Part shown: positions 1 to 9,649 of the stretch, piece by piece
Numbering within the stretch: position 1 is the first letter of the stretch
Layout of the letters: each line of letters opens with the position of its first letter
NCBI GenBank assembly: GCA_965263205.1
Contig: CBDHHF010000016.1
Location: forward strand, 1-64,000
Source: JBCCIM01 sp965263205
Lineage (GTDB): Bacteria > Bacteroidota > Rhodothermia > Rhodothermales > JAHQVL01
Direction: 5' to 3'
DNA: 64,000 nt
Notes under the pieces: model-generated
Told to the model about the DNA's origin: nothing
The model's database searches: none
Seen by the model: the letters and a program-made list of their open reading frames with translations, nothing else
Translations under genes and position numbers: made by a program

Positions 1-2370
1 GAGAAGTTTATTGTGCGTTACGCACAGTGGGTGCTGCGCTGGCGCTGGGCCGTGGTGTTGGCGGCCGTACTGATGACAGCAGGCTTTGGTATGGGCGCAT
101 CGGGACTCTATTTCAATACGCAGTATAGCGCTTTCTTTAGCGACGACAACCCCCAACTTGCCTCGTTTGAGGCCCTCCAGGACATCTACACGCAAAACGA
201 CAATATCCTTTTTGTTGTCGCCCCCAAAGATGGTGGCGTATTTACCGAAGAGGCATTAACCGCCATTGCTGAACTTGAAGATGCAGCCTGGCAAATTGAG
301 TATGCGTTGCGCGTAGATGCGGTAACCAACTACCAGCATTCCCGGGCTGAAGGGGATGACTTGATAGTACAGGACCTGATCGAGGATGTGGAGGATTTGC
401 CCGATGGTTGGCTTTCTGAAGCCCAACGGATTGCTGTCGCTGAGCCTTTTCTCAAGAACAGAATCATTAACGAAGAAGCCTCAGTGACGGGTGTTAATGT
501 AACCCTGCAACTACCCGGGGAGAATGCAGACGAAGTCACTTACTCGGTGGCGATGGCCCGAGAGTTGGCCGACGAGATTCAGGCTACTTACCCTGATTTG
601 GAAATCTACATTACCGGCTTTGCCATGCTGAATAATGCGTTTCAGGAAATCAGCATGCAGGAATTGTCGCGCTTGATGCCCATCATGTTTGGTCTGATGA
701 TTCTCATCATGATTTTTGCACTTCGGTCTGTTTCAGCCACGGTAGCGACCATGTTGGTGATTGCCATGTCGACGATTGTGGCGATGGGTGCCGGCGGACT
801 GGCCAAACTGGGGCTAACACCACCGTCGGCGCAGGCACCAACCATTATCATGACGTTGGCGATCGCTGACAGCATCCACTTTTTAGCCATCATGTTTCGC
901 GAAATGCGCAGGGGGCTGAGTAAATCGGATGCTATTGTCGAAAGTATTCGCGTCAACTTTGGGCCCATATTTTTGACGAGTTTCTCGACCGTGATCGGGT
1001 TTTTGAGCCTGAATTTTAGTGACGTGCCGCCGTTTAACCATCTCGGCAACCTCACAGCCGTAGGCGTAACAATGGCGTTTGTGCTTTCGGTTTCCTTTTT
1101 GCCGGCGGTGGTCTCGCTGCTCCCACTGCGTGCAAGACGCGAGACAGAAGCGGCATCGCTCTCACCCATGATGGATCGATTGGCCAACGTCGTGATTGCG
1201 CGCCGCCGGCCGCTGCTTCTTGTATCAACAGCCTTGATCATCCTGTTTGCAGCGTTCATTCCACAAAACGTACTGGATGACCGATTTGTCGAGTACTTCG
1301 ATGAATCAATCGATTTCCGAAATGCTACCGATTATGCCTCTGAAAACCTGACGGGGATTTACCAGGCTGAATTTTCTATCGGATCTGGCGAAAGCGGCGG
1401 TATTAGCAATCCTGCGTATTTGCAGCAGTTGGATGCCTTTGCTGAGTGGTACCGGAGCCAGCCGAATGTGGTGCACGTCAACACGTTCACAGACGTGATG
1501 AAGCGGCTCAATAAAAACATGCACGCTGACGACCCCGATTGGTACGTGCTGCCGGATAACCGGGAGTTGGCCGCGCAGTATTTGCTGCTGTATGAGCTCT
1601 CGCTGCCTTATGGTCTTGACCTGAATAACCAGATCAACGTCGACAAATCGGCCACCCGGTTTACCGTTACGTTTGCTGACATGGGATCGGTTGAAATGCG
1701 GGAAATGAGCACTGCCGGCGAAGAATGGTTGGCGGCAAATGCTGATGAAGCACTGTACTCTGTTGGATCCGGGCCGGCGATCATGTTTGCAAATGTATCG
1801 GGTATCAACATCAACAGCATGTTGCAGGGGAGTTTTTGGGCATTGCTACTGATTTCTTTCCTGATGATTTTTGCATTGCGTAGCCTCAAGCTGGGACTGA
1901 TAAGTTTTCTTCCCAACTTGCTGCCAGCGGTTGTGGCATTTGGGGTCTGGGCATTGCTCGATGGCGTGGTAAACCTTGGCCTCTCCGTGGTCGTCGGTAT
2001 GACGATGGGGATTGTGGTAGACGACTCGATTCACTTCCTGAGCAAATACCGCCGTGCACGCCGCGAGAAAAATCTGTCTGCTGAAGACGCCATTCGGTAT
2101 GCGTTTTCGTCGGTAGGTCGTGCGCTTGTGATGACAACGGTGATTCTTGCCGCCGGCTTTATGGTGCTTTCTACCTCTGCTTTTGGCATGAACGCAAGTA
2201 TGGGATTGCTCACTGCAATCACCATCGTTTTAGCACTCATTATCGATTTCTTTACCCTGCCGCCGCTTCTTTTATGGTTGGATGGCGACAAGAATGGCGC
2301 TGATGATGTCGGAGGAGATGGGATGCCCGCCGGTACGCCTCAGCCGATTAGCTCACCAGCCGGCCTCTAA
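1..2370 (+). CDS. RND/MMPL-family efflux transporter (5' end probably outside window)
   Basis: Inner-membrane proton-driven transporter of the RND superfamily, MMPL branch. The frame is open from base 1; the first possible start is GTG at 13, but TM1 would then begin only about 10 residues in, so the true start may lie upstream. The protein has the two-fold RND plan: TM1, a periplasmic loop to about residue 215, a helix bundle (about 220-375), TM7 near 400, a second loop (about 420-605) and a second bundle (about 610-755). The halves share a motif, ADSIHFL near 286 and DDSIHFL near 668, where the acidic residue is the family's proton-relay position. The following LolA-like and barrel genes are a common partner set for MMPL pumps, which suggests lipid or hydrophobic-molecule export to the outer membrane. 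The substrate cannot be read from the sequence. Confidence 0.9.
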   Translation, partial: EKFIVRYAQWVLRWRWAVVLAAVLMTAGFGMGASGLYFNTQYSAFFSDDNPQLASFEALQDIYTQNDNILFVVAPKDGGVFTEEALTAIAELEDAAWQIEYALRVDAVTNYQHSRAEGDDLIVQDLIEDVEDLPDGWLSEAQRIAVAEPFLKNRIINEEASVTGVNVTLQLPGENADEVTYSVAMARELADEIQATYPDLEIYITGFAMLNNAFQEISMQELSRLMPIMFGLMILIMIFALRSVSATVATMLVIAMSTIVAMGAGGLAKLGLTPPSAQAPTIIMTLAIADSIHFLAIMFREMRRGLSKSDAIVESIRVNFGPIFLTSFSTVIGFLSLNFSDVPPFNHLGNLTAVGVTMAFVLSVSFLPAVVSLLPLRARRETEAASLSPMMDRLANVVIARRRPLLLVSTALIILFAAFIPQNVLDDRFVEYFDESIDFRNATDYASENLTGIYQAEFSIGSGESGGISNPAYLQQLDAFAEWYRSQPNVVHVNTFTDVMKRLNKNMHADDPDWYVLPDNRELAAQYLLLYELSLPYGLDLNNQINVDKSATRFTVTFADMGSVEMREMSTAGEEWLAANADEALYSVGSGPAIMFANVSGININSMLQGSFWALLLISFLMIFALRSLKLGLISFLPNLLPAVVAFGVWALLDGVVNLGLSVVVGMTMGIVVDDSIHFLSKYRRARREKNLSAEDAIRYAFSSVGRALVMTTVILAAGFMVLSTSAFGMNASMGLLTAITIVLALIIDFFTLPPLLLWLDGDKNGADDVGGDGMPAGTPQPISSPAGL

Positions 2371-2417
2371 AGAAGTACGTATATCCTCCCAAATACTTTT
2401 AATAAAAAAGCAAAACC

Positions 2418-3206
2418 ATGCTTAATTATAGATCACTTGTAATGGCCTTCCTGATGCTTTTTAGCGCAGGCGTGGCATTTGGACAAACCGCTGAAGAAAA
2501 AGGGTACAATATCGCGCTGGAAGCTGATGTGCGTGATACAGGGTTTGGCGACTCCACGTCAGATCTGAAAATGATTCTTCGCAACCGCCACGGACAAGAA
2601 AGCAATCGCGAACTCCGTAACAAAACCCTCGAAGTGGATGGTGATGGTGATAAATCCCTGGTCATCTTTGACAAACCGCGTGATGTACAGGGAACGGCTT
2701 TTTTGAACCACACACATAAATCTGGTCCCGATGACCAGTGGCTCTATTTGCCGGCGCTCAAGCGGGTAAAGCGCATTGCGTCCAACAACAAGTCGGGTCC
2801 CTTTATGGGCAGCGAGTTTGCCTATGAAGATATCGCTTCGCAGGAGGTTGAAAAATATACCTATAAGTACATCACCGATGAAGTCATTGATGGTGTTGAT
2901 CATTTTGTGATTGAGCGCTACCCAACTGATAAAAAATCGGGCTACACGAAGCAAGTTGTCTGGTACGACAAAGCGGAGTATCGCTTGATGAAAATCGAAT
3001 TCTACGACCGCAAGGCTAAACTCCTCAAAACGCTGACGTACGCAGACTATGCCCAGTACCTGGATAAATACTGGCGTGCCAGTACCATGGAAATGGAGAA
3101 CCACCAGACGGGCAAGAGCACTACCCTGACCTGGGAAAACTTTGATTTCCAAACAGGACTTACGGACCGTGATTTTGACAACAACAGCTTGCGCCGTGCG
3201 CGTTAA
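2418..3206 (+). CDS. Outer membrane lipoprotein-sorting (LolA-like) protein
   Basis: Exported protein of 262 residues with a signal peptide ending near residue 22 (AGVAFGQ). The body matches the LolA-like outer-membrane lipoprotein-sorting family: a half-barrel periplasmic carrier with conserved stretches such as QWLYLPALKRVKRI (about 111-124) and GSEFAYEDI (about 134-142). It lies 47 bp after the RND transporter and 5 bp before the barrel gene, so the three are likely one transcript. In comparable loci this family is proposed to shuttle lipid between an MMPL pump and the outer membrane; that role here is inference. Family assignment is fairly secure, cargo unknown. Confidence 0.85.
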   Translation: MLNYRSLVMAFLMLFSAGVAFGQTAEEKGYNIALEADVRDTGFGDSTSDLKMILRNRHGQESNRELRNKTLEVDGDGDKSLVIFDKPRDVQGTAFLNHTHKSGPDDQWLYLPALKRVKRIASNNKSGPFMGSEFAYEDIASQEVEKYTYKYITDEVIDGVDHFVIERYPTDKKSGYTKQVVWYDKAEYRLMKIEFYDRKAKLLKTLTYADYAQYLDKYWRASTMEMENHQTGKSTTLTWENFDFQTGLTDRDFDNNSLRRAR

Positions 3207-3211
3207 TCAAG

Positions 3212-4484
3212 ATGTTAGATGCTAACGGTACATTACGCGCTACAATGATCGTATTTTTGCTAGGCCTGATGGCAGTTTTGTTGCCAAGAGGTGTGGCGCA
3301 TGGACAGGAATTCAGTGGCGAAATTGGGGTTGAGCTCCGGGGATTTCCTCGGAGTCCCCTGTTGAATGGGCAACACGATAGCAATTTTTCGGCGTATGCG
3401 ATGCCCGAGTTTTACCTGGATTGGGATGACGGTTACCATAGCCTCACAATCACGCCCTTTGCTCGGTTCGATGCCGGCGATGCCGAACGTACCCACGTTG
3501 ATCTGCGCGAGTTCTATTTTCTCAAGGCAGATCGAAACTGGGAAGTTCGTATTGGCCTCGTAAAGGTATTTTGGGGCGTAACGGAGTCGCAGCACCTGGT
3601 GGACGTGATTAACCAGACGGACCTCGTAGAAGGCCCCGATGGTGAGCAGAAACTTGGGCAACCGATGGTGCAATACACCTGGATACCCCAGTGGGGGACC
3701 GTGGATGTTTTTCTGCTACCCTGGTTTCGTGAACGGACGTTTCCTGGCGAAGATGGCCGGCTTCGATTTCCTTTTCTCGTGGATGATGACGCTTCCCGGT
3801 TCAATCGCCGGCTCGATCTGGCTGTCCGCTGGTCGCATGCGATCAACGTGTTTGACATAGGCCTATCACACTTCTGGGGGACCAGCCGTGAACCCAGGTT
3901 TTCGATTGGCTTTCCGCCCAATGATGGCGCACCATTCCTGATTCCGAATTACGAGTCGATTCACCAGACCGGTCTGGATTTACAAGCTACTGTAGGTGGC
4001 TGGCTCTGGAAAGCTGAAGCGATATCGCGTAGCGGTCAGGGAGATCGGTTCTACGCATTGACGGGTGGTTTTGAGTATACGTTTGGCAATGTGCGAGATA
4101 CGGGTATCGACATTGGCGTGTTGGCGGAATACCATTATGATAGCCGGGATGCTGTCGACTTTGCTGCGTTGCAGGCCCGTCTTTTTGACGGAGAAGAGAC
4201 AATACGCAACGCCCGACTTGCAGTGTCCTTATTCGATAACGACACGTTTATTGGGACACGTTTGGCATTTAACGATGTGCAGAGTACAGCCATCCTGGCC
4301 GGCGCAGTGCTGGATAATAATACAGGGACAACGTCGCTCTTTCTGGAATCTAATCAGGCGTTTAGGTGACCGTTGGACGCTGGATTTGGAAGCCAGGGGA
4401 TTTGTCAACACAGATCCTGCAGATGCGCTGTACAGCTTCAGGCGAGACAGCTACGCACAGGTTCTCTTGAGTTACTATTTCTAA
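3212..4484 (+). CDS. Outer-membrane beta-barrel protein, frameshifted near its 3' end
   Basis: Third gene of the RND operon, starting 5 bp after the LolA-like gene. The signal peptide ends near residue 27 (GVAHGQ). The rest is alternating amphipathic strands rich in aromatic and charged residues, as in a porin-like barrel. The first frame runs 385 residues and stops at 4369 after SLFLESNQAFR. The +1 frame continues without a gap as RLGDRWTLDLEARGF and ends at 4484 with LLSYYF, a classic terminal outer-membrane strand with Phe last. Removing one G from CAGGCG near 4352-4357 joins the two frames into about 423 residues. The gene is therefore read here as one barrel protein with a single-base insertion (sequence error or recent mutation). 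No specific family was recognised. Confidence 0.7.
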
Positions 4485-4500
4485 TGGCAAACCAATCGGA

Positions 4501-4536
4501 GAGGATTGATGCGTTTGCTGTGTAAGGTTGCAAGTT
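4501..4536 (+). repeat. Short dispersed intergenic repeat, degenerate copy 1
   Basis: AGGATTGAT followed by GTTTGCTGT and AAGGTTG matches, with several substitutions, a better-conserved pair at 6834-6876 (opposite strand) and 51649-51693. It sits directly against the left end of the MITE-like element. Confidence 0.5.
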
Positions 4537-4704
4537 AAGAGACTGTTGAGAAATTTCTTCACATCGCTGAGAAAGCGATCTTTTGGTGCTTTTTTGCCCA
4601 CTCTCCTCATACGTAGCTCGGCTATGCAATCGTCGAGATGTACCAAAAATCACTCAAAAGCTCATCTTCCTCAAAACATGAAGAAAAATCTCAACCGTCT
4701 CTAA
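4536..4704. mobile_element. MITE-like element, short copy (169 bp)
   Basis: The ends are imperfect inverted repeats of about 26 bp: TTAAGAGACTGTTGAGAAAT at left, and its mirror ending CAACCGTCTCTAA at right. The reverse complement of the interior matches the element at 38934-39136 through the AAAGCGATCTTTTGGTGC, CTCGGCTATGCAATCGTCGA and CCAAAAATCACTCAAAA blocks. Compared with that copy, this one lacks about 38 bp near one end. It has no coding capacity, so it is best read as a non-autonomous element moved by a transposase in trans. No clear target-site duplication is visible. Confidence 0.7.
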
Positions 4705-4771
4705 AGGTTGAATGAATTTGACCTTTGCGATCGCAAAAAATGCAGCCGCAAAAATACAGCTGCAAAAATAC

Positions 4772-4807
4772 AGCGGGGCCGGCGCATGTCCGGGCCCGCT
4801 ATTTTTT
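4772..4807. terminator. Bidirectional terminator hairpin
   Basis: AGCGGGGCCGG (4772-4782), a 7-base loop, and CCGGGCCCGCT (4790-4800) form an 11-bp stem with one mismatch, followed by a T6 run on the + strand and preceded by A-rich sequence. It can end the + strand RND operon and the - strand gene whose stop codon overlaps the T run. Confidence 0.7.
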
Positions 4808-6662
4808 ATCGGAGGAGGGTCATACTTCGGGTTTGGGTGGGCTGGTTTGTAACCTGCAGGCGATAGAAGTACATGCCGCTGGCCACGCCTTGTCCAGCCT
4901 GATCAGTTGCATCCCAGGATACGCTGTATGTACCGGGCGTATAGTGTCCGTGGAGCAGTTGCTTGATTTCCTGCCCCAGGACGTTGTACACCGTGAGTGT
5001 TACGGTACCCGGCGTATGTCCATTGATGGCAAAAGAGATGGTTGTTGTGGGATTGAACGGGTTTGGATAGTTGGGCAGAAGCTGCGTTGTCGTTGGCTGT
5101 TCGTCAGGTAATGTTGTACTTGTGATATAGGGATGATCGCTTTCAAAAAGGCGTATCTCGTCAACGGTTTGCACACCTCTAACCGTTTTAATACGCGCCC
5201 GTACATACTTGTTCACGAAGGGTATGATATCAAATGTTAATGTATTGGTGTTTGAGATAAGCATCCAGTCTGGTGCTAAATCAAAGGTTACATTTCCAAT
5301 CTGTACACTACCGTTCGGCTCAAACAGGTTAAGGTGCCCCTCAATAGCTGCTACTGACATCCGTCCTACCTCCGTAACCCTTGGCATGTCGTCACCTTCT
5401 TTGACAGCAAGCACAGTCACTAATTGTCCATGGGCAATGTTTTGGGATAAAATTGCGTTGTTATGTTCGTCTACGTATTGCGTGGCGTCATCGAGTCTGA
5501 GGTACATGCCGTCAACTTGAAGTACATCGACGTTGATGGAATCCACGCGGCCTTCCACGTGCATTTGGTTATTTTCCAATCCTTCAATGCCAGAAATTGT
5601 CAACAACGTCCCGTCGGGTTGACGATCCGCCAAAATGTTGACTGGGAACTCGAGAGAGTCCTGGGGTGCTAGACCTGCGTTATTTTTGAGGAAAACGGCG
5701 AAAAATGTATTGGGTGTTACGACGAATGTCTGGCCGAGTATGGTTAAGGTGGGGCCTGTCAGCGCGGAGATGACACCGCGAACCTTTACCACGTCGTCGA
5801 AAAGCTCATCGCGCGCTATTTGTGTTGCAATTTGCTGGTCGTTCACCACGTCCGCTTGCACTTCAACGACCTGTCCAATGATCAGCGAAGACAAAGGAAT
5901 GGGCTGCCGTCCCCCTGTGTCGAGCACGGTTGTGTTCTTGTCGATGATGAATGTCTGGCCGGCAATGGTGAGTGTGTTATTCGAGTACGATTCGAGCGTA
6001 CCCGTCATCTCGATTTTGTTAGCATAAAAGCTACGTTGCCTTATCCAGTCGGCGATAAAATTACCCGTCGCGTCGATGGCTCCTCTGGCTGTGATAAACT
6101 GTAACACGGCCAGGTCTGCCGTGGCGATGGACTGGTTGTTTTCATCGCGTACCTGGAGTGCATCACCATAAAGAATGGGTTGCTTTTGGAGCACAAGCGC
6201 ATCAGGTCCGGTCTGGTCGATGAAACCCGTCATTTCGAACAAATCGATGGTATTGGGCGCCGCGTCAGTGCCTACAGCTATGCCAACGCTTGCGCGGATT
6301 TCCCGATCATTTTCATCTTTTAATCTGAGCTTGAGTACCCAAGTTTGTTGTGATGGATTAAGCGAAGCTAACGCCATAGCTTTTGTGTACGTGCCGTCCA
6401 TGTTATTGACAAACGTTGTTTCAAGCGCATCAGGACCGAATTCGGATCGCAGCACGAGATCATTTTTATCGAGGTCGCCTGCAAAGAGATTGTCTGCGCG
6501 CACCATAATATGGAGCGTGTCAGTGGATTCAAACGCGCGATCTGAGGTGGAGAAATCTGCATTTTTTGAAATGTAAATTTGCGCCTGTGCATTGATGACA
6601 CCGGGCAGGAAGAGCAGTAGCGTTGCCAAAAAGGTCAGGTAGCGAGTCTTATCAAGGTTCAT
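4806..6662 (-). CDS. Secreted DUF5666-repeat protein with T9SS type-A sorting domain
   Basis: Protein of 618 residues with a signal peptide ending near residue 27 (GVINAQAQ). The middle holds repeated beta modules of DUF5666 type, recognisable by paired patterns such as GTLESYSNNTLTIAGQTF and GVISALTGPTLTILGQTF, each followed by a 'T.. L..G..V.V' stretch. The last about 85 residues are a T9SS type-A sorting domain: NYPNPFNPTTTISF, VYNVLGQEIKQL, GMYFYRLQV, ending in Arg. It is therefore predicted to cross the outer membrane by T9SS and be anchored or released at the surface. It follows the receptor gene by 227 bp on the same strand, so co-regulation by the FecI/FecR pair upstream is possible but unproven. 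No catalytic motif was seen. Confidence 0.8.
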   Translation of the reverse strand: MNLDKTRYLTFLATLLLFLPGVINAQAQIYISKNADFSTSDRAFESTDTLHIMVRADNLFAGDLDKNDLVLRSEFGPDALETTFVNNMDGTYTKAMALASLNPSQQTWVLKLRLKDENDREIRASVGIAVGTDAAPNTIDLFEMTGFIDQTGPDALVLQKQPILYGDALQVRDENNQSIATADLAVLQFITARGAIDATGNFIADWIRQRSFYANKIEMTGTLESYSNNTLTIAGQTFIIDKNTTVLDTGGRQPIPLSSLIIGQVVEVQADVVNDQQIATQIARDELFDDVVKVRGVISALTGPTLTILGQTFVVTPNTFFAVFLKNNAGLAPQDSLEFPVNILADRQPDGTLLTISGIEGLENNQMHVEGRVDSINVDVLQVDGMYLRLDDATQYVDEHNNAILSQNIAHGQLVTVLAVKEGDDMPRVTEVGRMSVAAIEGHLNLFEPNGSVQIGNVTFDLAPDWMLISNTNTLTFDIIPFVNKYVRARIKTVRGVQTVDEIRLFESDHPYITSTTLPDEQPTTTQLLPNYPNPFNPTTTISFAINGHTPGTVTLTVYNVLGQEIKQLLHGHYTPGTYSVSWDATDQAGQGVASGMYFYRLQVTNQPTQTRSMTLLR

Positions 6663-6833
6663 TTTGTGATCAATTTCTTGTGTGGGTTTTGAAGCCTCAC
6701 CATTGCAGCGCTATTGCCATGCGGACAACTGCTTGATGATGGTGTAAATAGGCTCGTTCGTTACCTGATAAGACGTCAGAATTGTATCCACCTGCTCATG
6801 AGCCAGGCAGGTATAGCGCGGTAGACTTGTAAA

Positions 6834-6876
6834 GCCGTTCAACCTTTAACAGCAAACAGGTCAATCCTCCAGGATT
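6834..6876 (-). repeat. Short dispersed intergenic repeat, copy 2
   Basis: CGTTCAACCTTTAACAGCAA followed by ACAGGTCAATCCTCCAGGAT is almost identical to the reverse complement of 51649-51693 (differences at about two positions). The copy lies in the 227-bp gap between the receptor and the DUF5666 gene. Confidence 0.7.
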
Positions 6877-6889
6877 GAATGGTCTACAC

Positions 6890-9649
6890 TCAGTAATCGA
6901 CTCTGAAGGAGAGGGTAAACTGCCGGCCGGGTAGGGCGCGTGGTGAGGTGAGTGCTGCTGGACTACCTGGTTCGAGCAGCTGATCAAATACATTCTCGCG
7001 GTCAAGAATATTGATCACAAAAAACTGGATAGAGGAGCGGACGGAGCTGGATGAGATTTGTAGTACGGTACCCAGATCCAGGCGCTGATAACTTGGCGCT
7101 TTGTCGTTTAATGGGGAGTTCAGGTCAAATGGATTCAGTGAAACAGGTAACGGCCGGAATGCCAGGAAGTCATAATACGCCCTGCGAAGCGCCCACTTCT
7201 TGCCCCACTGGCTGACCCAGTTGGCTTCTAACGAAAAGGACTCGCTCAAACGTGCTACTGCGTCGAGCCTGATCTGATGTGGTGTATTCCAGGGGACTTC
7301 CACGCGTTGGCCGTCAAATCGATTTGGGAATTGCTGTTCTGAAAGGATGTAGTCGTATCCCGATTTGAGCGTTAGCCAGTTACCTGTTCGGGCCATGTGC
7401 AAGCTTGCGCCATATGATCTGCCATCTGCCCTGCTAATGAACTGGTCTTGTGGCATGGAGGCTTCAGATCCTTCGAGTTGCTGCAATACTGCATAGTCGA
7501 TCGTTAACACTTCTTGCCACTTGATAAAGGACTCGGCAGCGATGGTCCAGTTTTCGCCTGGCGTAATTAACATTTCCAGCGCAAGGTGCGAGGCCATGGG
7601 AGGCGTTTGGGTTTCATCCAACGGGAGCCAGAACAAGATAGACGGCGCAGCTGATGTTGTCCCGAAGCTGGTAAGGTCGTACTGGTTGATGTATTGCCTG
7701 TACATACCACCGGCAAGCCGAATCGCATAATTCCCCAGGAGCCTGTTTACAGCGTCGAAACGGAGCGCCAGCCGAGGTTCAAGATAGGCCTTTTCGTGGA
7801 TGGGTAGATAGGTTAACCTGAGGCCTGGCTCTACGGTAGCAAAGGCATTCAACGCAATCTGGTTATGGACAAAGCCGGCCAGGTTTGTGGTAGAAATGTT
7901 GTGCGTGAGCGGTGGGACAAAGGCATTGCGGAAATCGAATTCCGTTTCCACGTGCGTAAACTCGAGCCCAATGTCTGTATGATGAAATGGGGAAAAGCTG
8001 TGTGATAGCGTCGAGCTCAGTGTAATTTCACGAATGAAGTTTCGCTCGGCGGAGGAGAGCGCATCAGCAAGCGTACTTTTCAGATCGACAGCCTTGAGAT
8101 CAACCACTTGCGTGCTTGGCTGGTCTTCGATAAAATCATTGGAAGCACGGTAGCTGTATTGGGAATTGTGCCAGCTGCCTTTCAATTGCGTAGATAGCGC
8201 TGATTGGTTGCCAAGCAGCCAGCTATGTTTGAGTTGGCCGGCCCAGTTTAACCAGCTATAGCGGTCAGAGGTGATTACAAACAAATCATTCCCAACTTCC
8301 AGTAAATCGTTGGTTACAACGAGGTCAGAGGCGATGCGGTTGCTGGCGCGGTAGAGCGAACCGTGTACACTTTGGTAAGGGGACAGTTTAATGCGTGTCG
8401 CCACGTGCAGATCTGAAAACGCAATCAACGGCGTCTGCGTGTGGGTTGTGAGGGTAGTTGGGGCTACCGACTCACCCGTCCACAGACTTGTGAGGAATGG
8501 ATCAATGCCACTCCAGTTTTCGAGCAAAGCCTGGATACCACGGTCCTGGTACAGATCCCAGTTGCTTGTTCTGCCTGCTACCATAAATAGACCTTCGCGC
8601 TCATCTCCCAGATCAAAACGGCCTTTCACCTGACCGTTTGCACTTACCGGGTCAATCATTAAGGTAGCGCCGTATCGGTCAGCGGGATGCAGGTCCTGAT
8701 CAATGGAAATGAATCCTGTGAGGTGGCTGCCGTGTCGTGCGCCATAGCCGGCTTTGTGCACGGTCATGCGCTTAATGGCAAGCGGACTGAATGCACCCAG
8801 GTACCGCCCAAGTGCTACCGGATCGCGAACAGGGGCGCCATCAAGCAACGTCACATGTTCATTACTGATACCACCCTGGATTTGTACACCCGCGAGCGGT
8901 TGGAGAATCGAAACGCCGGCCAGTTTGCTTGCCCCTCGCATGACATCAGGCGTACCTAAAGCCGACATCCCAACCATATTGGCACCTTTCAGCGTAGGGT
9001 TGCCCAGATCCTGAGAGGGGATGCGTTGCTCCAGACCGTCGATAACAATAGGGCCAACAGATGTGGCACTGGATTGCAATTTAATGTTGATTCGGCTCCG
9101 CGCACCCGGTTCAACCCAGATGCTGTCCATCGTTGTTTCATAGCCCACGTACGTCACAACCACGCGTTGCAACCCGGAGATCAGCGATTTGAAGCTGAAA
9201 AATCCATCCTGGTTGGTTGTTGTGCCTGAACTGCCATCTGCCAGTAAAACGTTAGCGTAGGGGAGCGGCATGCCCGTTTCTACATCGGTAATGCTTCCGG
9301 CCAGATCGCCAAAGAGTGGAGCCTGTTGGATGGCTTCGATAAGGATATAAGTGCCGGCAGAGGACCGGATATAATCGAGACCAGAATCCTGCAGGATGCA
9401 TTGGAGCAACGCTTCAGGGGTAGCATCTTTTTTTGAGCAAAAGACTTGTTTGTCTTTGATGAGGTCGCTCGATACAACCAGATCGAGCTGTGTTTGCGCA
9501 ACAAGCGTTTCGAGGGCTTCTTCCATTGAAACGCCCCGGAGCAAGAGACTATACGTATTGCCTGCTTGCGCAAAAACCTGGATACTCGTCGAACCAGAGA
9601 GCACCAGGAGGAGCAATACTACGTAGATGTTGCGCAAAGCAGATTTCAT
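6890..9649 (-). CDS. TonB-dependent receptor with N-terminal STN signalling domain (FecA type)
   Basis: Outer-membrane active-transport receptor of 919 residues. Order of parts: signal peptide to about residue 28; STN domain (about 32-108, VSMEEALETLVAQTQLDLV), which contacts the FecR anti-sigma in the periplasm; a carboxypeptidase-regulatory-like beta domain (about 115-195, GSITDVETGMPLPYANVLLA); plug (about 225-315, including IQGGISNEHVTLLDGAPV); then a 22-strand type barrel to the C-terminus (FTLSFRVDY). It follows fecR by 103 bp, giving the order sigma-fecR-receptor, typical of cell-surface signalling. In the Fec model, ligand binding releases the sigma factor, which then transcribes this receptor. 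The ligand (siderophore, glycan or other) is unknown; no SusD partner lies next to it. Confidence 0.92.
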   Translation of the reverse strand: MKSALRNIYVVLLLLVLSGSTSIQVFAQAGNTYSLLLRGVSMEEALETLVAQTQLDLVVSSDLIKDKQVFCSKKDATPEALLQCILQDSGLDYIRSSAGTYILIEAIQQAPLFGDLAGSITDVETGMPLPYANVLLADGSSGTTTNQDGFFSFKSLISGLQRVVVTYVGYETTMDSIWVEPGARSRINIKLQSSATSVGPIVIDGLEQRIPSQDLGNPTLKGANMVGMSALGTPDVMRGASKLAGVSILQPLAGVQIQGGISNEHVTLLDGAPVRDPVALGRYLGAFSPLAIKRMTVHKAGYGARHGSHLTGFISIDQDLHPADRYGATLMIDPVSANGQVKGRFDLGDEREGLFMVAGRTSNWDLYQDRGIQALLENWSGIDPFLTSLWTGESVAPTTLTTHTQTPLIAFSDLHVATRIKLSPYQSVHGSLYRASNRIASDLVVTNDLLEVGNDLFVITSDRYSWLNWAGQLKHSWLLGNQSALSTQLKGSWHNSQYSYRASNDFIEDQPSTQVVDLKAVDLKSTLADALSSAERNFIREITLSSTLSHSFSPFHHTDIGLEFTHVETEFDFRNAFVPPLTHNISTTNLAGFVHNQIALNAFATVEPGLRLTYLPIHEKAYLEPRLALRFDAVNRLLGNYAIRLAGGMYRQYINQYDLTSFGTTSAAPSILFWLPLDETQTPPMASHLALEMLITPGENWTIAAESFIKWQEVLTIDYAVLQQLEGSEASMPQDQFISRADGRSYGASLHMARTGNWLTLKSGYDYILSEQQFPNRFDGQRVEVPWNTPHQIRLDAVARLSESFSLEANWVSQWGKKWALRRAYYDFLAFRPLPVSLNPFDLNSPLNDKAPSYQRLDLGTVLQISSSSVRSSIQFFVINILDRENVFDQLLEPGSPAALTSPRALPGRQFTLSFRVDY

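Noticed and set aside
642..1259. Open frame of 205 codons on the - strand
   Set aside because: Antisense to the RND transporter; composition is Met/Ile/Arg/Ser noise mirroring the transporter helices.
2559..3152. Open frame of 197 codons on the - strand
   Set aside because: Antisense to the LolA-like gene; Phe/Val/Ile-rich reading without domain features.
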